NCBI RefSeq assembly: GCF_014268275.3
Contig: NZ_CP077084.1
Coordinates: 4,340,001 to 4,404,000, forward strand
Direction: 5' to 3'
From: Pseudomonas tritici
Lineage (GTDB): Bacteria; Pseudomonadota; Gammaproteobacteria; Pseudomonadales; Pseudomonadaceae
Length of the DNA stretch: 64,000 bases
The translations under genes were made by a program, and so were the position numbers. Position 1 is the stretch's first letter. The number at the start of each line of letters is the position of its first letter. The notes under the pieces were generated by a model. The model searched no databases. It had not been told where the DNA came from and saw only the letters and a program-made list of their open reading frames with translations. Positions 35,101 through 44,908 of this stretch are shown here, one piece after another.

Positions 35101-36426
35101 ATGAACACTCCCGTTATTACTCACTTCCAGGTCATCCCCGTCGCCGGCCACGACAGCATGCTGCTCAACCTCAGCGGCGCCCATGGGCCTTACTTCACGC
35201 GCAATATCGTCATTCTCAAAGACAGCTCCGGCAACACCGGCGTGGGCGAAGTACCCGGTGGCGAGCGCATCCGCGAAACCCTGGAAGACGCCCGCAGCCT
35301 GGTGATCGGCCAACCCATTGGCCAGTACCAGCGCGTGCTCAACCAGATGCGCAGCACCTTTGCTTCCCGCGACGCTGCCGGGCGCGGCCAGCAGACGTTT
35401 GACCTGCGCATTACGATCCACGCCGTCACCGCCATGGAAGCCGCGCTGCTCGACCTGCTGGGTCAATTCCTCGACGTCCCGGTGGCCGCCTTGCTCGGCG
35501 AAGGGCAGCAGCGCGATGCCGTGAAAATGCTCGGTTACCTGTTCTACGTCGGCGACCGCAGCGCTACCAACCTCGCTTACCGCAACGAGGCCGACAGCGA
35601 CGATGAATGGTTCCGCCTGCGCCACGAAAAAGCCCTGACGGCCGACGCCGTAGTGCGCCTCGCTGAAGCCGCCAAAGCCAAATACGGCTTCAACGACTTC
35701 AAGCTCAAAGGCGGCGTGCTCAGTGGCGATGCCGAAATCGAAGCCGTCACCGCCCTGGCCGAACGCTTCCCGGATGCCCGCATCACCCTCGACCCAAATG
35801 GCGCCTGGTCATTGAAAGAAGCCATCCGCCTGTGCCGCGACCAGCACCACGTGCTCGCCTATGCCGAAGACCCCTGCGGTGCCGAAAACGGCTACTCGGG
35901 CCGCGAAGTCATGGCCGAATTCCGTCGGGCCACCGGGCTGAAAACCGCCACGAATATGATCGCCACCGACTGGCGCGAAATGGGCCACGCCATCCAGCTG
36001 CAATCCGTCGATATTCCTCTTGCCGATCCACACTTCTGGACAATGCAGGGCTCAGTACGCGTCGCGCAAATGTGCCATGAATGGGGCCTGACTTGGGGCT
36101 CGCACTCCAACAACCACTTCGATATTTCCCTGGCGATGTTCACCCAGGTCGCCGCCGCCGCGCCGGGCGACATTACCGCCATCGACACCCACTGGATCTG
36201 GCAGGACGGTCAACGCCTGACCAAGGCGCCACTGAAAATCGAAGGCGGCTACGTGAAAGTGCCGAGCAAGCCAGGCCTGGGTGTGGAGATCGATATGGAC
36301 GCCGTGGCCAAGGCCCATGACGTGTACAAAGGCATGGGCCTCGGGGCCCGGGATGACAGCGTGGCGATGCAATTCCTGATTCCGGGATGGCGCTTCAACA
36401 ACAAGCAGCCGTGCCTGGTGCGGTAA
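35101..36426 (+). CDS. gudD: glucarate dehydratase
   Basis: 441-residue enolase-superfamily enzyme that dehydrates D-glucarate (and L-idarate) to 5-keto-4-deoxyglucarate. Catalytic landmarks: the K-x-K base in [12 protein letters not shown], metal ligands D, E and N in [22 protein letters not shown] and [11 protein letters not shown], and the His base in [12 protein letters not shown]. The N-terminal capping domain starts [20 protein letters not shown]. Length equals the E. coli enzyme. It is the second gene of the transporter operon; the next pathway enzymes (dehydratase/dehydrogenase for 2-oxoglutarate) are not in this window. Confidence 0.95.
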   Translation: MNTPVITHFQVIPVAGHDSMLLNLSGAHGPYFTRNIVILKDSSGNTGVGEVPGGERIRETLEDARSLVIGQPIGQYQRVLNQMRSTFASRDAAGRGQQTFDLRITIHAVTAMEAALLDLLGQFLDVPVAALLGEGQQRDAVKMLGYLFYVGDRSATNLAYRNEADSDDEWFRLRHEKALTADAVVRLAEAAKAKYGFNDFKLKGGVLSGDAEIEAVTALAERFPDARITLDPNGAWSLKEAIRLCRDQHHVLAYAEDPCGAENGYSGREVMAEFRRATGLKTATNMIATDWREMGHAIQLQSVDIPLADPHFWTMQGSVRVAQMCHEWGLTWGSHSNNHFDISLAMFTQVAAAAPGDITAIDTHWIWQDGQRLTKAPLKIEGGYVKVPSKPGLGVEIDMDAVAKAHDVYKGMGLGARDDSVAMQFLIPGWRFNNKQPCLVR

Positions 36427-36450
36427 GGCAAAAACACGCAAACAACTGTA

Positions 36451-36531
36451 GGAGCTGGCTTGCCTGCGATGGCGGACTGTCAGCCGGTACACCTTTAGCT
36501 GATCCACCGCGATCGCAGGCAAGCCAGCTCC
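36451..36531. repeat. REP doublet with 20-bp arms after gudD
   Basis: GGAGCTGGCTTGCCTGCGAT (36451-36470) and its reverse complement (36512-36531) are of the same family as the pair at 31793-31873. It begins 25 bp after the gudD stop and may terminate that operon. Confidence 0.85.
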
Positions 36532-36571
36532 CACACTCGAACTGCTTCGTGCTTAAGTGCGCGTTTTCGTA

Positions 36572-36750
36572 CTAAGGTTTGCGGACGACTGCCGGTGTTT
36601 TTTGGATCGCAATCGGCTGCACAGTCAGCTCAACCCCTAACGCCATCATCAGCTTCTGAATCGTCTCATAGCGCGTTTTTGATCCGCCCTTCAGCGTTTT
36701 GTAAAGACTCTCGCGATTAACCCCCGCCGCCTCTACGGATTCTTTGTTTC
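36572..36750 (-). pseudogene. C-terminal fragment of a HigA-like addiction-module antitoxin
   Basis: The minus strand reads VEAAGVNRESLYKTLKGGSK, then TRYETIQKLMMALGVELTVQ and stop at 36572. The G-V-N-R-E-S-L-Y-K-x-L helix-turn-helix and RYETxxKLxxALG tail match the antidote proteins paired with RelE/HigB-type toxins. No start and no toxin gene is present and the sequence breaks at about 36750, so this is a relic. The gap 36427-36793 holds this and the REP pair. Confidence 0.65.
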
Positions 36751-36793
36751 AGGAAGGCTGGGGACACCTACTCCAGACTCGGCACTCCGCGTT

Positions 36794-37717
36794 TTAAAGC
36801 ACCCGATCAAACAACGGCGCCACGTCATACCGCTGCTTCAACATCTGCGCATCCACCAAAAAATCCGCCGTGGCCTGGGCCTCGCTGACGATCGTCGGCG
36901 AGATCGGCAGCACCTGGATCGCATCGCGCTTGAACCACACTTTGGCGATGTCCGGCGCCGACTGGTTGGCCTTGGACCACGCCTCGGCGTACTCATCAAC
37001 GTGCGTGCTGCTCCACGCCCGAGCGCGGGTGAGGCGCGCAATGAAGTCTTTGATGATCGCGCTTTTTTGCGCCAGGGCCGGCTCGTACGCCACGATGTAG
37101 GTCGGCGCGCTCATCAGGCCCTTGGCATTGCGGATCAAGGTGCTGCCCTCTTTTTCCTGCAACGACACGTAGGGTTCCCAGGTACCGAAGGCGTCGATGT
37201 CACCCTGGGTCAGCGCCAGGCTCGCCTCTGCCGGCAACAGGTACTTGAAGTTGACGCTGCTGCGCGGCACACCCGCCTCATCCAGCGCCTTGTACGCCAG
37301 TTGTTGGCTCCACGAACCATTCCAGATAGCGACGGTCTTGCCTTTAAGGTCGGCCACCGACTTAATCCCCTTGCGCGCCACGATGCCCACGCCGTCGAGG
37401 CTGGTCTGGGTGCTGGCGACCACTTTGACCGGCGCGCCATTGGCGGCCAGGCTGATCACCGGGGTATCGCCGACGATGCCTACATCCAGCGCGCCACTCG
37501 CCACGGCAGAGGCCACCGGGGAGCCGGTATTGAAGCGCTTGAAATCGATGGTGTAGGGCAAGTCTTTCAGCTCGCCCGACAACTCCAGCACGATGCGGTT
37601 GGAGAAGAACTGGTCGCCCACGGTGAGGGTCAGCGGTCCGGCTGCCCCTGCCGATTGGCCATAACATGCAAGAGAGGCCAAGCCCAGCAAGGACAGCAGT
37701 GTGCGACGGTTGATCAT
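36794..37717 (-). CDS. SsuA-like ABC substrate-binding protein (sulfonate/nitrate/taurine family)
   Basis: 307 residues with a signal peptide (RRTLLSLLGLASLACYGQSA, cleavage near GAA-G). The mature protein shows LTVGDQFFSNRIVLELSGEL, the domain-crossing GSPVASAVASGALDVGIVGD, LKGKTVAIWNGSWSQQLAYK and GDIDAFGTWEPYV, all typical of aliphatic-sulfonate binding proteins. It captures substrate in the periplasm for an ABC importer, but no permease or ATPase gene is adjacent, so it must use a distant or shared partner. It is divergent from the SfnB-like gene, supporting a sulfur-scavenging role. The ATG at 37717 is chosen because the frame upstream is promoter. Confidence 0.85.
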   Translation of the reverse strand: MINRRTLLSLLGLASLACYGQSAGAAGPLTLTVGDQFFSNRIVLELSGELKDLPYTIDFKRFNTGSPVASAVASGALDVGIVGDTPVISLAANGAPVKVVASTQTSLDGVGIVARKGIKSVADLKGKTVAIWNGSWSQQLAYKALDEAGVPRSSVNFKYLLPAEASLALTQGDIDAFGTWEPYVSLQEKEGSTLIRNAKGLMSAPTYIVAYEPALAQKSAIIKDFIARLTRARAWSSTHVDEYAEAWSKANQSAPDIAKVWFKRDAIQVLPISPTIVSEAQATADFLVDAQMLKQRYDVAPLFDRVL

Positions 37718-37957
37718 AAGAAATCCCACAGGAATAGATGGCTGTTGAACCATCTGTGGGCATGCAGTCTGGTCGTTTGCCGTAGAAACTATCGCAATAA
37801 AAGCCCGACGCTTAATACTGTTGGGCACTATCGATAGAACCGTCTCACAGCTCGCTAGCTAATTTTCGTATTAAAAACTTCGCCACCCTTGGGTTAGGGT
37901 GACGTCACCAGACCACTGGACCCCAGCACCTGAACCACTTTCAGCAAGGTCCATTGC

Positions 37958-39199
37958 ATGCCAATTCCCGCTTTGAATATCTGGGGCACACCGCCCACTG
38001 CCCGCTACGAACAACTGGTCGCGCCGTTTCGGCCGCTCTTCGCGCAGATTCTCGCCCAGGCAGCCGTGGCTGATCAGACCCGCGGCAGCCTCGCCACAGT
38101 GATCCAGCAACTGAACGCATTGGGCTTGCCGCGCTGGCGCCTGCCAGCCAGCTATGGCGGCCAGGATGCAACGCTGGTCGAGCTGCTGGCGCTGCTCACG
38201 GAATTATCCGCCGCCGACTCCAACATCACACAAGCCCTGCGCGGGCACTTCGGTTTTTGCGAAGACGTGCTCAGCGCCAAGGACCACGACTGGCGCGCCA
38301 AATGGCTGGACCGCCTCGGCCAGGGCGCCCTGCTGTCCCCGGGCAGCACCGAAGTCGGCAACCAGACGCGCGGTGATTTCGAAACCCGCCTACACCGTGA
38401 CGAAGCAGGCGCGTTGCGCATCACCGGCAAAAAGTTCTACACCACCGGCGCGCTCTACAGCGACTTGATCAACACCATCGCCACCGGCGAAGACGGCACG
38501 ATCTACAGCGTGGTCGTCGACCTGAAAGCCCCCGGCGTGCAGATCGTCGACGACTGGAACGGCTTCGGCCAACGCCTCACCGCCAGCGGCACCTGCCTCT
38601 TCGATAACGCGCCCGTGGTGGACGACGATGTGCGCCCCACTCAACAGCGTTTTGGCCATGGGCAATCGTTCTTCCAGCTCTACCACCTCAGCACCCTCGC
38701 CGGCATCGCCCGCCGCGCGGCCCTCAGTGGCGCCGAAGAGCTGAGCAGACGCGCCCGAACCTTCACCACCGGCAATGCCGACACGGCAGGCCAGGATGTG
38801 CAACTGCTGCAAGTGATCGGCGAAGTCGCCAGCCAGGCCTACGCCGCGCGAGCCATCGCCCAGCAGGCCGCGCAGCGCCTGGAGCACACGGCGCAGTACG
38901 TGATCGCCCACGATCAGCCGTTGCACGATGACGACCCGCACGTCGCATTGGCGGAGCTGGAAGTGTGCCTGGCCGTGAACCCGGTGGTGGATGCGACGCT
39001 GGCAGCAACCACCGCACTGTTCGATGCCCTGGGCGCCAGTGCCACCGCCAGCAACAAGGCGCTGGACCGCCTGTGGCGCAACGCGCGAACCCTGGCAAAC
39101 CACAACCCGCGCGTGTACAAGTCGCGGATTGTGGGCAATTACCTGGTCAATGGAATCCTGCCACCTGCGCAATGGCGTGTAGGCGTAGCAAAGGGATAG
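37958..39199 (+). CDS. SfnB/DszC-like acyl-CoA-dehydrogenase-fold flavin monooxygenase
   Basis: 413-residue acyl-CoA dehydrogenase-fold protein of the sulfur-acquisition branch, which uses reduced flavin to attack sulfones, sulfonates or sulfides. Seen: WRLPASYGGQDATLVELLAL, ADSNITQALRGHFGFCEDVL, LSPGSTEVGNQTRG, ITGKKFYTTGALYSDLINTI, and VDDWNGFGQRLTASGTCLFD, all found in SfnB-type proteins. It is divergent from the SsuA-like gene with a 240-bp shared promoter region. The CoA-binding or catalytic glutamate of true dehydrogenases is not evident. The flavin reductase partner is not in the window. Confidence 0.82.
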   Translation: MPIPALNIWGTPPTARYEQLVAPFRPLFAQILAQAAVADQTRGSLATVIQQLNALGLPRWRLPASYGGQDATLVELLALLTELSAADSNITQALRGHFGFCEDVLSAKDHDWRAKWLDRLGQGALLSPGSTEVGNQTRGDFETRLHRDEAGALRITGKKFYTTGALYSDLINTIATGEDGTIYSVVVDLKAPGVQIVDDWNGFGQRLTASGTCLFDNAPVVDDDVRPTQQRFGHGQSFFQLYHLSTLAGIARRAALSGAEELSRRARTFTTGNADTAGQDVQLLQVIGEVASQAYAARAIAQQAAQRLEHTAQYVIAHDQPLHDDDPHVALAELEVCLAVNPVVDATLAATTALFDALGASATASNKALDRLWRNARTLANHNPRVYKSRIVGNYLVNGILPPAQWRVGVAKG

Positions 39200-39233
39200 C
39201 AACGGTCACCAAGCCTGTGGCGAGGGAGCTTGC

Positions 39234-39247
39234 TCCCGCTGGGACTG
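39234..39247. repeat. single REP half (hairpin)
   Basis: GGGAGC-TT-GCTCCC is a tight 6-bp hairpin in a REP-like context 34 bp after the SfnB-like gene, possibly its terminator. Confidence 0.6.
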
Positions 39248-39348
39248 CGCAGCAGTCCTCCAGGCACAAACGCAAATCCGAGAGGCTGTAGTACAGGAGG
39301 GTTTACCGTAGAATGCGCCCCCTTGAACAACCTCAAAGGAATGAACCT

Positions 39349-39660
39349 GTGTCAACGAACAGCACCATCACCTGCCCGCACTGCATGAACAACGTCCCAT
39401 GGGGCGCCCGCGTATGTCGCGGCTGCCATGCAGAAATCTCCTACGGCACCCCTCTCGCAAGCGTGATCTTTTTTATCGTGCTCTCAGTCGGGGCAAGCTG
39501 GTATGTCACCAAGCTGGCCCACGACCATCTGTTTACCAACGCCACGCTGTTGTGGTGCGTATTTGCAGCCGTGCTGACTCCCTGCGCCATTCTTTCCAGA
39601 AAAGCCTGCAAGCGCCTGTATGACGGCAAAACCGAGTTTCGACGCCATTACCGCAAGTGA
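39349..39660 (+). CDS. small membrane protein with N-terminal zinc ribbon
   Basis: About 103 residues if started at GTG 39349, which has AAAGGA eight bases upstream; an ATG at 39313 would add twelve residues over the ribosome site. The N-terminus has a C-x2-C...C-x2-C zinc-ribbon (TCPHCMNNVPWGARVCRGCH), followed by two membrane helices (VIFFIVLSVGASWYVT and ATLLWCVFAAVLTPCAI) and a basic tail. The role is unknown; such proteins often assist membrane or stress processes. It is monocistronic. Confidence 0.65.
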   Translation: MSTNSTITCPHCMNNVPWGARVCRGCHAEISYGTPLASVIFFIVLSVGASWYVTKLAHDHLFTNATLLWCVFAAVLTPCAILSRKACKRLYDGKTEFRRHYRK

Positions 39661-39797
39661 TTCGTCGTTTATCTACAGGTGAAAGCATCGCGCCAGCACT
39701 GCTGGCGTGAGACGCAAGGAACAGTCAATAATTTCACTGGGAGATGAATCACGACCACGCGATTTAAGGCCTAATCATCTTCCTCTGCCGCCCCCTC

Positions 39798-40304
39798 TCA
39801 ACCCCGCTTCGGCAGCTTCCAATTCGGCCGCACGAAGTGGCAGGTATACCCATTCGGTATCCGCTCCAGATAATCCTGATGCTCAGGCTCCGCCTCCCAA
39901 AATGGCCCCGCCGGCTCAATTTCAGTCACCACACGCCCCGGCCATAACTTAGAAGCATCAACGTCTGCTGCCGTATCTTCGGCAATGTCCCTTTGCTGTT
40001 CGCTCAGGTAATAAATCGCCGAACGATAGCTGGGCCCAAGGTCATTCCCCTGCCGATTAGGCGTGCTCGGGTCATGTATCTGGAAAAAGAACTCAAGAAT
40101 CTGCCGGTAAGTGATTACAGCCGGGTCAAAGACGATCTCAATCGCTTCGGCGTGGTTACCGTGGTTGCGATAAGTAGCATTCGGCACATCACCGCCGGTA
40201 TAGCCGACACGGGTGTGCAGCACGCCGGGATAGCGTCGGAGCAGGTCTTGCATGCCCCAGAAGCAGCCGCCGGCGAGGATGGCGGTTTCGGTTTGGTTGG
40301 TCAT
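39798..40304 (-). CDS. msrA: peptide-methionine (S)-S-oxide reductase
   Basis: 168 residues with the catalytic GGCFWGMQD near the N-terminus (nucleophile Cys), followed by [20 protein letters not shown] and [11 protein letters not shown], and [16 protein letters not shown]. MsrA reduces methionine-S-sulfoxide in proteins with thioredoxin. Only one other cysteine (CHFVRPNW) near the C-terminus is available for recycling. The ATG at 40304 is chosen ([17 protein letters not shown]); the frame upstream to 40415 is non-coding. A shorter, cytosolic MsrA type. Confidence 0.92.
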   Translation of the reverse strand: MTNQTETAILAGGCFWGMQDLLRRYPGVLHTRVGYTGGDVPNATYRNHGNHAEAIEIVFDPAVITYRQILEFFFQIHDPSTPNRQGNDLGPSYRSAIYYLSEQQRDIAEDTAADVDASKLWPGRVVTEIEPAGPFWEAEPEHQDYLERIPNGYTCHFVRPNWKLPKRG

Positions 40305-40574
40305 GGTCTGCCCCTTGTGTTCAATGGATACAGGGTAGTTATGGGGTTGTATTGACCAATACCAAGGTTGAGCGGCAGATTGTCCCGGATTTAAACCACT
40401 ACTCTCTAAGGTCACGCACTAATTGCAGGACCCGCGGCTTCACATAGTTCTCACTGCCAAGTGCGGCCATCCGTCGCCCCCCCCCAACCTCCCCTCCTGT
40501 CCTCCCCCCACCCGCCGATAACCTTACTAACCGCATGCCTACACCCTGCGCCCCCTCCCGATCGAGCCCCCACC

Positions 40575-42596
40575 ATGAACCCACTCGCCCTTCTCAAAAA
40601 AGCCCGGCCCGACCGTCAAGGCACCACCACGCTCACCTGCACAGCCAGCGAACTGGAGCCGTCCTTAGCCCTCCTGCGCATCAGCCCTACGCTCATCACC
40701 GGCTTCATCTCCCCGCACCTGGACATCGACCCAATCGCCGCCAAGCTCAAACGGCGCTTTCCCCAAAGCACCATCAGCCTGTGCACCACGTCCGGCGAGT
40801 TGTGCAACGCAGCCAATTCGCTCTACTGCGCCACTGGCGAACGCTGGGACCGGATTGTGTTGCAGCTGTTCGACGACAGCGTGATCGCTTGCGCCGAGGT
40901 GGTGATGGTGCCGTTGGAGTGTGAGGACATTCGCAGTGGCGGCAAGCGCCTGGGGATGCAGGAGCGGATTGCCAAGTTGGTGAGCAATATCAAGCGGGTG
41001 CAGGTGCGTACGCAGATCGATCATCGCGATACCTTGGCTTACGTGGTGTTCGACGGGCTGTCGGCGTCGGAGTCGTTTTTCATGGAGGCACTGTATGAGT
41101 CCGGGCGTTTTCCGTGTTTATTCGTGGGCGGGTCGGCCGGGGGCAAGTCGGACTTCCAGAAGACGCTGATCCACGACGGCCAGCGCAGTTATCAGAACCA
41201 TGCGCAGATTGTGTTCCTGAAGACGGCAGCCCAGGTGCGGTTTGGCGTGTTCAAGAGCCAGAATTTCAAGCCGGCGGATTTGACCTTCAGCGTGCTGACC
41301 GCGTCGGTAGAGGACCGCACGATTGACCAGGTGATCGACAGCAGCGGCAACATCAAGAGCATGGTGCAAGCGCTGTGCGATGCGTTCAACTGCACGCCCC
41401 AGGCGCTGGAATCGAAACTGGCGGACTACTCGTTTGCCATCCGCGTGGGCAGTGAATTGTTCGTGCGCTCCATCGCGCGCATCGACTATGAGCAGCAGAT
41501 CGTGCAGCTGTTTTGCGACGTGGCGCCCGGTGAAGAGTTGGTGATGGTGCGGCGTACGCCGTTGCGTGAGGCAACGCGTTTGGACTACGAGCAATTTTTG
41601 CGCGGCAAGGGTGGCCAGCCGGTGGCGGGTATCCTAAATGACTGCATTTTGCGCCGGCTGAACAACGGCGCCGAACTGGGCAGCATGGCCGGCACGTTTG
41701 GGGATGTGCCGCTGGCGGGGTTTTCGACCTTTGGTGAAATCCTGGGGCTGAACCTGAACCAGACGCTGACGGCGATTTTCTTCTTTCGGGTGGCCAAAGG
41801 CGCCAGTTTCAATGACGAGTACGTCGACAATTTCATCGCCCATTACGGCGAGTTCAAGGCGTTTTTCCTGCGCCGGCAGGTGAAGAAACTGGCGGGATTG
41901 AACCATGTGGTGGTCAAGCAGATTAACGCGTTCAAGAACAAAGACTTTACCGACACCCTGAATACCCGTGGGCTGGACCGCAATATCCTGCCGGTGTTCG
42001 AAGGCCTGGCAGACTTGGGCCAAGTGTTGGCGCAAGCCGAGCGGCAGCAGGAGGACATTGCTTCGCAGCTCAAGCATTACTCGGGTGAGTTGCATGCGTC
42101 GATGGATGATTTGGTGGGCACCATTGATCGGCAGAACAGCGTGTCTGCCCAGGCTGGAGCGACGGTGGAGGGGCTGTCGAACCAGGCAGATGTCGCAGTG
42201 GAAGGCGCACGCACCCTGGCGGGTTCAAGTTTGCGTATCCAGTCGATTGTGCAGGTGATCCAGCAAATCGCCGGGCAGACCAACCTGCTGGCGCTCAACG
42301 CCGCCATCGAGGCGGCGCGCGCGGGCGACCTGGGCCGGGGCTTTGCAGTGGTGGCGGACGAAGTGCGCAAACTGGCAGAGATCACGCGTAAGAATGCGGC
42401 GGAGATTGGTGTGGATATCGATCTGCTGTCGAGCGAGATCCAGCGTGTTGCCCAGCAGATTGAGGACCAGTCCACTGGGGTGGGCGCGCTGCGCGAAATG
42501 CTCGATGCACTGGAGGCGTCAAGCCGTGCGACTGAGGGGACAGCGCAACGCACGAAGACCATTGCGGATACGTTGACGGGGCTTACGCACGCGTAG
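40575..42596 (+). CDS. soluble FIST-domain chemoreceptor (methyl-accepting type)
   Basis: 673 residues with no membrane segment. The N-terminal FIST domain covers about 15-240 ([40 protein letters not shown]) and FIST_C about 245-390 ([40 protein letters not shown]). A coiled linker and the chemoreceptor signalling domain follow ([20 protein letters not shown], then [20 protein letters not shown]). FIST domains sense small ligands, perhaps amino acids, and occur with cytosolic signalling outputs. It would sense an internal or diffusible ligand and feed a CheA kinase. The HAMP domain is absent. The frame upstream to 40461 is proline-rich noise. Confidence 0.88.
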   Translation: MNPLALLKKARPDRQGTTTLTCTASELEPSLALLRISPTLITGFISPHLDIDPIAAKLKRRFPQSTISLCTTSGELCNAANSLYCATGERWDRIVLQLFDDSVIACAEVVMVPLECEDIRSGGKRLGMQERIAKLVSNIKRVQVRTQIDHRDTLAYVVFDGLSASESFFMEALYESGRFPCLFVGGSAGGKSDFQKTLIHDGQRSYQNHAQIVFLKTAAQVRFGVFKSQNFKPADLTFSVLTASVEDRTIDQVIDSSGNIKSMVQALCDAFNCTPQALESKLADYSFAIRVGSELFVRSIARIDYEQQIVQLFCDVAPGEELVMVRRTPLREATRLDYEQFLRGKGGQPVAGILNDCILRRLNNGAELGSMAGTFGDVPLAGFSTFGEILGLNLNQTLTAIFFFRVAKGASFNDEYVDNFIAHYGEFKAFFLRRQVKKLAGLNHVVVKQINAFKNKDFTDTLNTRGLDRNILPVFEGLADLGQVLAQAERQQEDIASQLKHYSGELHASMDDLVGTIDRQNSVSAQAGATVEGLSNQADVAVEGARTLAGSSLRIQSIVQVIQQIAGQTNLLALNAAIEAARAGDLGRGFAVVADEVRKLAEITRKNAAEIGVDIDLLSSEIQRVAQQIEDQSTGVGALREMLDALEASSRATEGTAQRTKTIADTLTGLTHA

Positions 42597-42687
42597 GCTT
42601 TAACGGGGAGGCGCGGGTGCCTGAGGCGGCTGGGCTGCAATGCGCATCAGCAAAATGCGCTTGCAGTGCCTGGCAGACAGTCGCGCT

Positions 42688-44043
42688 TCAGGGTTTGAAG
42701 TTTTTCATCAGTTTGAACAGATGGCCGGGCCAGATCCATCGTGTTGTTGGCTGCTCGCGGGTGTCTGCGAGAGCGTCGAGCAGGGTGTTGTTGGGCGCTT
42801 CGCCGGCAGGAATATTCAAGGGCGAACGCTGTTGCACTTGATCGCTTAGAGGATCACTGGGCTTGTACAGCCTACCGGTGGACTTATCCATCAAATAGCC
42901 ATCGGTCTTGCCGTGCTCGGTGAGGTGCCAGACACCATTCACGGTTTCGGTAAGTGCTTTGAAAGACGGGAGCCTTATGTTTTTGTCCGTGGTTTGAACG
43001 ACATGGTCTTCGCGCTTGGCTCTTTTGAAGGTGGCGAACTCGCTGCCCAGTGGAGGTTGATCAGCGCCTTCACTGGAGAATTTTTTTACCATCCGCTCCA
43101 GGAAGGGTATGCCCCCAATATTGGAGAACGTTCCCTGGCTCGGACTCAGGATATATCGTAAAAAGCCTTGGTCGAGACGGGTGCTGTTGATCGCCGAACC
43201 CTCCAGGATTCCTGAAGCGCTTGTGGCGTCCTCTGGCTTGTAGTCGAACGTCACCTGGAACCCGTCCCAGTTATAGCGAACGTTGCTCCCCGCGAGTTGA
43301 AGGCCGTCACTGTAATGACGGTAGGTGCCGAGTTCTATGGCCACTCGATCTACGAAATACAGGTCCGCACCTTCCGCTTTTGCATAGGCGTACATATCCG
43401 AGATCAAGGCACGGTCATCACGGTTGAGGAAGTCGGCGTGGTTTTGAGTGCCGTTGTAGATAGTGGCAGGTGGCTTGGCGACGGGGGGTTCATTGCCGTT
43501 GTACAAGCGCGAAATCATGAGGTCGCGGCCGTTAACGGAAGCTGGGGCCGACTGGGTGGCGACCTTGGGCGCCGTTGATACCAGCGCTTCCCACGCTGCA
43601 CGTCGTTCATTGACGGTGAAGGAGCCATCGTCATCCCCGGCAATCAGGCTGAGCTGATTGCGCGCGAGTTCTTTAAACGGGTTGCTGTCCGTACCGTTGA
43701 CGAAACCAGTGGCTTGCCGCGCCCGTGCCAGGAGCTCCGGGTTTTCGGTGCTGGGCGTTTCCGTATCGTGCTGGGCTTTATTGGCGAGGTAATTGTCACC
43801 CATTATCGAATGGAGTGGGTTGGCGCTCATCTGGCCGGCCCGGGTTTCAGCCCGGGTTGCGGCTTCGCTCAGTTGACGAGCCAGGATTGAGACCGTGCTG
43901 CTAGTAACGTCACGGATCGTAGCTGAAGCCACAGCCGTCTTATCGTTAGCGTGTGGAACCGTAGACAACGGCGCGGCACTGACGGAACTACTTGTTGTCA
44001 TGCGCCCGTAGGATGCGGATGCCTGAGGTTGAACAGTGATCAT
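42688..44043 (-). CDS. hypothetical protein, effector-like composition
   Basis: 451 residues, no signal peptide or membrane helix. The first 50 residues are rich in Ser, Thr and Ala (SYGRMTTSSSVSAAPLSTVP), as in type III-secreted proteins, and residues 85-150 include a calcium-EF-hand-like loop (GDDDGSFTVNERRAAWEAL). The rest contains YAYAKAEGADLYFVDRVAIE and YDYKPED-like stretches without a known enzyme motif. GGGAGA lies before the ATG. It is monocistronic, convergent with the FIST chemoreceptor. No secretion locus is nearby. Function unknown. Confidence 0.6.
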   Translation of the reverse strand: MITVQPQASASYGRMTTSSSVSAAPLSTVPHANDKTAVASATIRDVTSSTVSILARQLSEAATRAETRAGQMSANPLHSIMGDNYLANKAQHDTETPSTENPELLARARQATGFVNGTDSNPFKELARNQLSLIAGDDDGSFTVNERRAAWEALVSTAPKVATQSAPASVNGRDLMISRLYNGNEPPVAKPPATIYNGTQNHADFLNRDDRALISDMYAYAKAEGADLYFVDRVAIELGTYRHYSDGLQLAGSNVRYNWDGFQVTFDYKPEDATSASGILEGSAINSTRLDQGFLRYILSPSQGTFSNIGGIPFLERMVKKFSSEGADQPPLGSEFATFKRAKREDHVVQTTDKNIRLPSFKALTETVNGVWHLTEHGKTDGYLMDKSTGRLYKPSDPLSDQVQQRSPLNIPAGEAPNNTLLDALADTREQPTTRWIWPGHLFKLMKNFKP

Positions 44044-44156
44044 GGATGTTCTCCCAGCCCAGGAGGAAACCGAAGCTACCCGGCATTAAATATACGTTGG
44101 TTATCTATTTAAAAATAAACACGAAAGCCACTTAATCCCAAGCAGTTTCCATTTAG

Positions 44157-44663
44157 TTAGTACCTGTATTTAAATGCCACTGAGTCTGCACCCGAAGGCC
44201 GAGTGTAGCGGGGCGTCCCCCCGTATACATCATGATAGATTCTGACACGTGAGCCATTACCGAAAGATTGAACATTGAAGTCCGATAGTATTCCAGAAGA
44301 GTTTGGAAGAATTTTCCTGCAGTCCTCTTGAGAACTGAAGGGGCGCGAGTAGCACAACTTCACATCCTCCATGATGCTTTCAGGATAGTAAGTCGTATTC
44401 CATTGCACTTCCACTAACTGCTTGGGATCAGCGAGGGTCCCGGGTGGAAAATCAGAGTTCACAACACTGAAACTTGCGAACCCTACACCGTGACTGGTAT
44501 CGGAATTAGATAACACGAGCACGGGGCCGGGCGCCTCAGACTTAGGAATAGACCTTTCCTGCGCCTGCACTACTTCGTTAATGAAAATCACCAAAGCAGC
44601 AACCAATGCGAGCAGATATTTGCGTGGGACTGAACTACGAACAAACACAATCGTGCCTTCCAT
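44157..44663 (-). CDS. hypothetical secreted protein
   Basis: About 168 residues from the ATG at 44663 (a further ATG at 44693 is possible). A signal peptide is visible: SVPRKYLLALVAALVIFINE, then VVQAQ-E as a cleavage site. The mature part has two cysteines (VKLCYSRPF and EDCRKILP) and a beta-rich pattern (VLVLSNSDTSHGVGFASFSV, VRIYHDVYGGTPRYTRP). Base use is AT-richer than in its neighbours. No family is recognised. The 245-bp gap 44664-44908 upstream shows no gene. Confidence 0.5.
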   Translation of the reverse strand: MEGTIVFVRSSVPRKYLLALVAALVIFINEVVQAQERSIPKSEAPGPVLVLSNSDTSHGVGFASFSVVNSDFPPGTLADPKQLVEVQWNTTYYPESIMEDVKLCYSRPFSSQEDCRKILPNSSGILSDFNVQSFGNGSRVRIYHDVYGGTPRYTRPSGADSVAFKYRY

Positions 44664-44908
44664 AATCATCACCATAGCGTCAGGAGTAAACACATAAGGC
44701 TCAAATCAATCCAACTGTAAGATTTACGCCCCCACCATTGCACGATTAATTAACCGAATAAAGCCACCCACGTCCTAAAATAACGAAGGACAACGCCGTC
44801 ATACTTAAAAGTAGGAATACGTCAGCAACTTCCTAGTCCCGCCTCCCCTCTATTAAAACGTTCTGTTTCAAGGCATGATGCGGCCCTCACATCAAGGACG
44901 ATAAAACT

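Noticed and set aside
40399..40467. Minus-strand peptide [20 protein letters not shown] before the FIST gene
   Set aside because: It has a purine-rich upstream tract but is only about 23 residues and has no family I can support.
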